A DNA stretch of 61,824 nt from assembly GCF_016429215.1 (NCBI RefSeq), contig NZ_JAELUH010000030.1:1-61824 (forward strand), given 5' to 3'. The notes under the pieces were generated by a model that saw only the letters and a list, made by a program, of their open reading frames with translations, was not told the origin of the DNA and searched no databases. Source of the DNA: Herbaspirillum sp. ASV7 (GTDB lineage: Bacteria > Pseudomonadota > Gammaproteobacteria > Burkholderiales > Burkholderiaceae_D). The translations under genes were made by a program, and so were the position numbers. This document shows, piece by piece, positions 58,842 through 61,824 of this stretch (the stretch's first letter is position 1; each line of letters begins with the position of its first letter).

Positions 58842-59049
58842 TTGGATCTGAATTAGCCATTCGGGAAAGTACCGTTTGCTCGGCTGGTCAGCAATGCGGA
58901 CCTGAGTGACTGGAGCCGCCAGAGTTGAGAAGTGGCGGTACACTCCCCGTGCGGGGGGATACATTTTATTAGATTTGGTTGGCCGCTCAACTTGAGCCGA
59001 TCTGGCTGGATCATTACATCCCCGTGCTGATGTCATTGCCGAGAAAATT

Positions 59050-59511
59050 TTACTTCGACATCAACGTCAACTTATAAACGCGCGTATCTTGTGAGAATTC
59101 GACGCGAATAAGATGGTCCGACATTTCATAAAGAATCCACGGATTAATGTATCCAATAAGTAGATCCATCTTCCCGCCGCCACTCTCCGTAGGATCACCC
59201 CATAACTTAGATATGGGCAGAAGACCCCAGGAAGCTGCGTCCTCTCCGTCGACTTTCCCTTTATAAGCTTTATACCCTTCGTGCTCCTGGATATAAAAAT
59301 GCGCATGAGTGAAGACCCCACCTCGGAATCCACATTCCACTCCAGCGTCAATAAAATGATAATACTTCGTAGCGCCGACAGGATCGTTGCATCCGTCGGG
59401 TGTCGACGACACCAATGGACAAGTATGGATATCGCTGAATAGCGATCGCACTTCGTCCGCACTCTCTATCTTGCCGATGACAGCAACAAAATCTTCTAGC
59501 GATGGTGTCAT
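59050..59511 (-). CDS. Unrecognised 153-residue protein, possible immunity protein
   Basis: A soluble 153-residue protein with no signal or membrane segment. It has a K-Y-Y-H-F-I-D-A-G-V-E-C-G-F segment, T-H-A-H-F-Y-I-Q and a Gly-rich E-S-G-G-G-K-M-D loop, and ends in R-V-Y-K-L-T-L-M-S-K. No family recognised with certainty. Low GC, small size and position in a row of small minus-strand genes next to a haemagglutinin fragment suggest an orphan immunity gene. Confidence 0.6.
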   Translation of the reverse strand: MTPSLEDFVAVIGKIESADEVRSLFSDIHTCPLVSSTPDGCNDPVGATKYYHFIDAGVECGFRGGVFTHAHFYIQEHEGYKAYKGKVDGEDAASWGLLPISKLWGDPTESGGGKMDLLIGYINPWILYEMSDHLIRVEFSQDTRVYKLTLMSK

Positions 59512-59608
59512 TTAATAATTCCGATACTCCTGTTTATCTCTATTACTTTTTCGTTGCATCATCAACCAATTGAGAATCATAGCCTCGCTCTAGCTAACGG
59601 TGGCCGCA

Positions 59609-60010
59609 CTATGGCTTCCCAAAGAGATAGTTGTCCGGGAAAACATAATTCTCCGGAATCTCAGGCCACGTGAACCTCGGGTCTCGATACATTACCTTAT
59701 CAATCTCATCTTCGATGCTCCAGAAGAGATTTTTTAGATTCTGAGCGAAAAGCCTCGCCTCAAGAAGAGCCACATAAGCTGTTAGACGATCATTCGATCT
59801 TCGAGCCTTCCGATGAATCTCAAAATACATCAATAGCTTCGATAGATCATCTTCATGCCGTTCGCTAAATGAAATTCCGTAATCAATAAACCACTCACAT
59901 TGTCCGTTTTCCTTTATCTCCGCATTCATCTCGTCACGAGACAAGCCAATACTTGACGTCAACTCCAGAAATGCTGATTGAATCGCATCTAGTCCTTCCT
60001 GCTTATTCAC
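59609..60010 (-). CDS. Unrecognised 133-residue protein, possible immunity protein
   Basis: A mostly helical, acidic, soluble protein with no Cys pairs or signals apart from one Cys near residue 37. It contains E-W-F-I-D-Y-G-I-S-F and ends in W-P-E-I-P-E-N-Y-V-F-P-D-N-Y-L. It starts 1 nt after the stop of a 41-codon frame that looks like a toxin tail, which is the normal arrangement of a toxin 3' end and its immunity gene. Family not recognised. Confidence 0.6.
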   Translation of the reverse strand: MNKQEGLDAIQSAFLELTSSIGLSRDEMNAEIKENGQCEWFIDYGISFSERHEDDLSKLLMYFEIHRKARRSNDRLTAYVALLEARLFAQNLKNLFWSIEDEIDKVMYRDPRFTWPEIPENYVFPDNYLFGKP

Positions 60011-60011
60011 T

Positions 60012-60137
60012 TTAATTTCCGTCCTTGATTTGGATCCTACCCGCGCCTCCGATGATCTGACGCGCCGTCTGGATCGTTGACAGCAGCAGACTGGTGAGAC
60101 CTATATCCCCAAGACGATCACCAATCCGTCCATTCAT
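60012..60137 (-). CDS. 41-codon frame, possible displaced toxin C-terminal tail
   Basis: ATG overlaps the stop of the Imm45-like gene (ATGA), and the stop is 1 nt from the next gene, so it may be translationally coupled. The product contains G-D-I-G-L-T-S-L-L-L-S-T and ends A-G-R-I-Q-I-K-D-G-N. This looks like the last residues of a haemagglutinin-linked toxin left behind by recombination, but it may simply be a linker frame. Confidence 0.35.
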   Translation of the reverse strand: MNGRIGDRLGDIGLTSLLLSTIQTARQIIGGAGRIQIKDGN

Positions 60138-60454
60138 ATTTCGTAACGCAAAGAAAAGAGAACATTTTCGACTGGACATTCCGGATAAATCCACTCGGCC
60201 CATTCTTTAACTAACCAATCCTTCGATATAGCGCGTCCGCCAGCATAATCGGCATGAAGAGGAAACTTTACCAAAACCCGGCCAGCTTTCATCCCAGTAC
60301 TAACTATAAGGGCATGACTACTCACATCGCTTGGAAGGTATATCAACATAAAATCTACGACGTCCTCATACGGCCACTGCGCATGCACTCTAAAAACTGC
60401 CCCTGCCGTTATCGCATCTATATCTGTTTCAGATAAATTCATCCACTTCATCAT
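60134..60454 (-). CDS. Imm45-like immunity protein
   Basis: A 106-residue protein with features of the Imm45 immunity family: A-G-A-V-F-R-V-H-A-Q-W-P-Y-E-D-V-V-D-F-M, G-R-V-L-V-K-F-P, then A-I-S-K-D-W-L-V-K-E-W-A-E-W-I-Y-P-E-C. AAGGTG precedes the ATG pair at 60454/60451. The frame upstream is continuous with a haemagglutinin fragment ending in the T-T-K-S-G-I-S-G-G motif. In intact contact-dependent inhibition loci a toxin domain would stand between these; here it is gone. A second, diverged copy lies at the contig end. Confidence 0.72.
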   Translation of the reverse strand: MMKWMNLSETDIDAITAGAVFRVHAQWPYEDVVDFMLIYLPSDVSSHALIVSTGMKAGRVLVKFPLHADYAGGRAISKDWLVKEWAEWIYPECPVENVLFSLRYEI

Positions 60455-60966
60455 TTCACCTTTAGATCCTGTTTTCTCGATAAGTCCGCAGTGTTGTTGG
60501 TATCCCAGAGAAGCGACTGTAATCTTGATGGCGCCGCCGCTGATACCACTTTTGGTCGTGTTCGACGAACTACCGCTTGCCCCCATCACCACCGGTGGTG
60601 TCGCCGAGAAACCGCAGCCCTTGCCTATCGTGGGCAGGTCGGATCCCGGCACTCTTGCACCGCCCGTCTGCGCATCCCCCTTCTGATCACGCCCAACCGG
60701 ATTGTCCTTTCCGGTGCTATAGCCAATGCCGATACCAGCGCTCTGCGCATCGTAGTCGGCCTGTTCTTGATATCGCTCTGGGTCAGGGTCGCCGTGCTCA
60801 GGCTGTTCTTTCCATCGGCTACCGCCTTGTCCGTGCTCACAATTGCTGCTTGCCGATGATTACTCCTAAGCTGCGACCGCTGAAGAGCCCCGCTGGTCAA
60901 CTCATTGTGGATGAAGGTGTTGTCTGACTTGTCGCTGGCGGCGGCGATGTTGAGGTTAGCCCACAC
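60455..60966 (-). pseudogene. Frameshifted filamentous haemagglutinin/CdiA 3' fragment
   Basis: The conceptual product, read across frame changes, matches the C-terminal repeat region of CdiA/FHA exoproteins: N-L-N-I-A-A-A-S-D, then S-G-L-F-S-G-R-S-L-G-V-I-I-G-K-Q-Q, then S-L-S-T-A-T-L-T-Q-S-D-I-K-N-R, then A-D-Y-D-A-Q-S-A-G-I-G-I-G-Y-S-T-G-K, then T-T-K-S-G-I-S-G-G. Frame changes are needed near 60888-60892 (extra G), 60838-60850 and 60760-60767 (missing G). The toxin domain and the large upstream part are absent. A decayed gene or, less likely, sequencing error near a contig end. Confidence 0.72.
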
Positions 60967-61248
60967 CTGGACTTCAGGTCCACGGACAACCGTTGCGGGT
61001 CTAGATACGTGCTGAGACTATGTCTCGGAACAACGCTGCGGGTATCCTGTCGCAGTGCTACCATCTCAGAAAAACCCAGCATGCTGAGGAGCTTGTGGTG
61101 ACAATCTCATAAAGTATTGGACGCTCTCGACAAGAGAAAATCGTGCCATAAAATACGGGCCGACAAATTTCGCCTCCCCTTGTAGCGAAGTAGCTGAGCG
61201 TGCCACTTACTCCGAAAAAACTAATTTCCGAGAACAGTCGTGGAAAAC
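60967..61248. other. No recognisable gene
   Basis: About 280 AT-richer bases between the haemagglutinin fragment and the Imm41-like gene. Short frames are present but none resembles a family. It may hold decayed toxin or insertion remnants. Confidence 0.4.
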
Positions 61249-61635
61249 TTATTTAATTAATGGGTTTTTCAAATCAAACGATGACTCGTCAAGCACATCC
61301 CCAGTGAATGCCGCTGCCGTAGCCAAGTTTAATCTCTCAGCAAATGATTGAAGCTGATGGCAAGTCAGATTACTGATGGAAAATGCATCTTGATCATCAA
61401 AATGAGCCGTAATTAGAGAGGAAATTCTCACATATGTTTTTACGATCACAGCAGCTAAATCCTTGCTGATATTCTCATCGTCTTCGCCGATCCCGATTTG
61501 AGTTAAATCAAAATGCAATTTCCAAAATTCGTTTTCATCCCAGATCCCATACTCCGCCAACTTTTCGCAAAAACATCCTTCCCACAAGTCATTCTCAGGA
61601 AGATTTCTATATAGCGCGGCATATTTGCTTTTCAT
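61249..61635 (-). CDS. Imm41-like immunity protein
   Basis: A 128-residue soluble protein with L-Y-R-N-L-P, then G-I-W-D-E-N-E-F-W-K-L-H-F-D-L and a long helical tail, resembling the Imm41 immunity family of polymorphic toxin systems. GGTGA lies 5 nt before the ATG at 61635; a GTG at 61644 is an alternative. It starts right after the stop of a truncated Imm45-like gene, so the two form a tandem of immunity genes. Family call moderate. Confidence 0.55.
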   Translation of the reverse strand: MKSKYAALYRNLPENDLWEGCFCEKLAEYGIWDENEFWKLHFDLTQIGIGEDDENISKDLAAVIVKTYVRISSLITAHFDDQDAFSISNLTCHQLQSFAERLNLATAAAFTGDVLDESSFDLKNPLIK

Positions 61636-61636
61636 A

Positions 61637-61783
61637 TCAATCACCGATTCGATTCACAGCACCAATCTCGTAATGCCTAGCGACTTGAACATCTTCCACA
61701 AGACACTCCGGATAGATCCATTCGCCCCATTTTCTAACTAACCAATATTTCGAAATGGCGCGACCACCGCAGTCAGCCTCTAA
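61637..61783 (-). CDS. Second Imm45-like gene, 5' part cut by the contig end
   Basis: 48 codons remain before the adapter. The product has G-G-R-A-I-S-K-Y-W-L-V-R-K-W-G-E-W-I-Y-P-E-C-L-V-E-D-V, clearly paralogous to the C-terminus of the Imm45-like protein at 60134-60454 but diverged, with a different C-terminal tail. Partial because the contig ends, not because of mutation. Confidence 0.75.
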   Translation of the reverse strand, partial: LEADCGGRAISKYWLVRKWGEWIYPECLVEDVQVARHYEIGAVNRIGD

Positions 61784-61784
61784 A

Positions 61785-61824
61785 CTGTCTCTTATACACA
61801 TCTCCGAGCCCACGAGACTCCGTT
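61785..61824. other. Nextera adapter at the right end (assembly artefact)
   Basis: Positions 61785-61818 are the exact reverse complement of the Nextera read-2 transposon adapter, followed by TCCGTT, the reverse complement of the six bases ahead of the left adapter. Not genomic. Confidence 0.95.

Noticed and set aside
60625-60966. Plain 113-codon hypothetical protein on the minus strand
   Set aside because: It is one frame of the broken haemagglutinin fragment; parts of two other frames are needed to complete the known motif order.

Overview
The window reads as one assembled contig of a high-GC betaproteobacterium. Gene content suggests Oxalobacteraceae, most likely Herbaspirillum or a close relative. 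The grounds are the order methyltransferase-rnhA-dnaQ divergent from gloB, a two-gene pqiA, Tat-type Liv binding proteins and egtDB; this is inference, since no marker such as 16S rRNA is present. Both ends carry Nextera transposon-adapter sequence (63-96 and 61785-61818), and the left end also has a poly-C run. The contig is therefore cut by adapter at both ends, and both flanking accessory loci are incomplete.

Left end (about 98-3292, minus strand, visibly lower GC than the core): a compact RiPP-like cluster. A 44-residue peptide with six Gly-Gly-Thr-(Val/Leu) repeats has a good ribosome binding site and is followed by a strong hairpin. Then come a radical SAM/SPASM maturase, an isoleucine-dioxygenase-like 2OG-Fe(II) enzyme and an AzlC-type exporter, coupled by 4-nt gaps or overlaps. 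The cluster runs into the adapter where an AzlD partner would be expected. This is the best candidate for an undescribed system.

Core (3.9-58 kb): an EAL phosphodiesterase; tRNA-Val(CAC); dnaQ, rnhA, a YafS-like methyltransferase and gloB; mltD; yejABEF; fabI; a RhlE-type RNA helicase; a DUF4160/DUF2442 pair; pqiA1-pqiA2-pqiB-pqiC; leuA with a Leu-codon-rich and possibly leaderless leader peptide; a chemoreceptor; egtDB for ergothioneine; an ABC exporter with an Old Yellow Enzyme; DedA. A GntR regulator diverges from a catabolic operon made of a Tat-exported Liv binding protein, LivH, a LivM-LivG-LivF triple fusion, an SDR, a lambda-crystallin-type dehydrogenase and a beta-keto acid cleavage enzyme. 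After these come thyA, a nitronate monooxygenase, a MacA-like adaptor with an outer-membrane factor, opgGH, folA, an Orn/Lys/Arg decarboxylase and an S9 peptidase.

Right end (about 58.3-61.8 kb, minus strand, AT-richer from 59 kb): a small Asp/Asn-hydroxylase-like oxygenase, then what looks like an orphan toxin-immunity array of a filamentous haemagglutinin/CdiA system. It has a frameshifted haemagglutinin 3' fragment, an Imm45-like gene, a second Imm45-like copy cut by the contig end, an Imm41-like gene and two unrecognised small genes.
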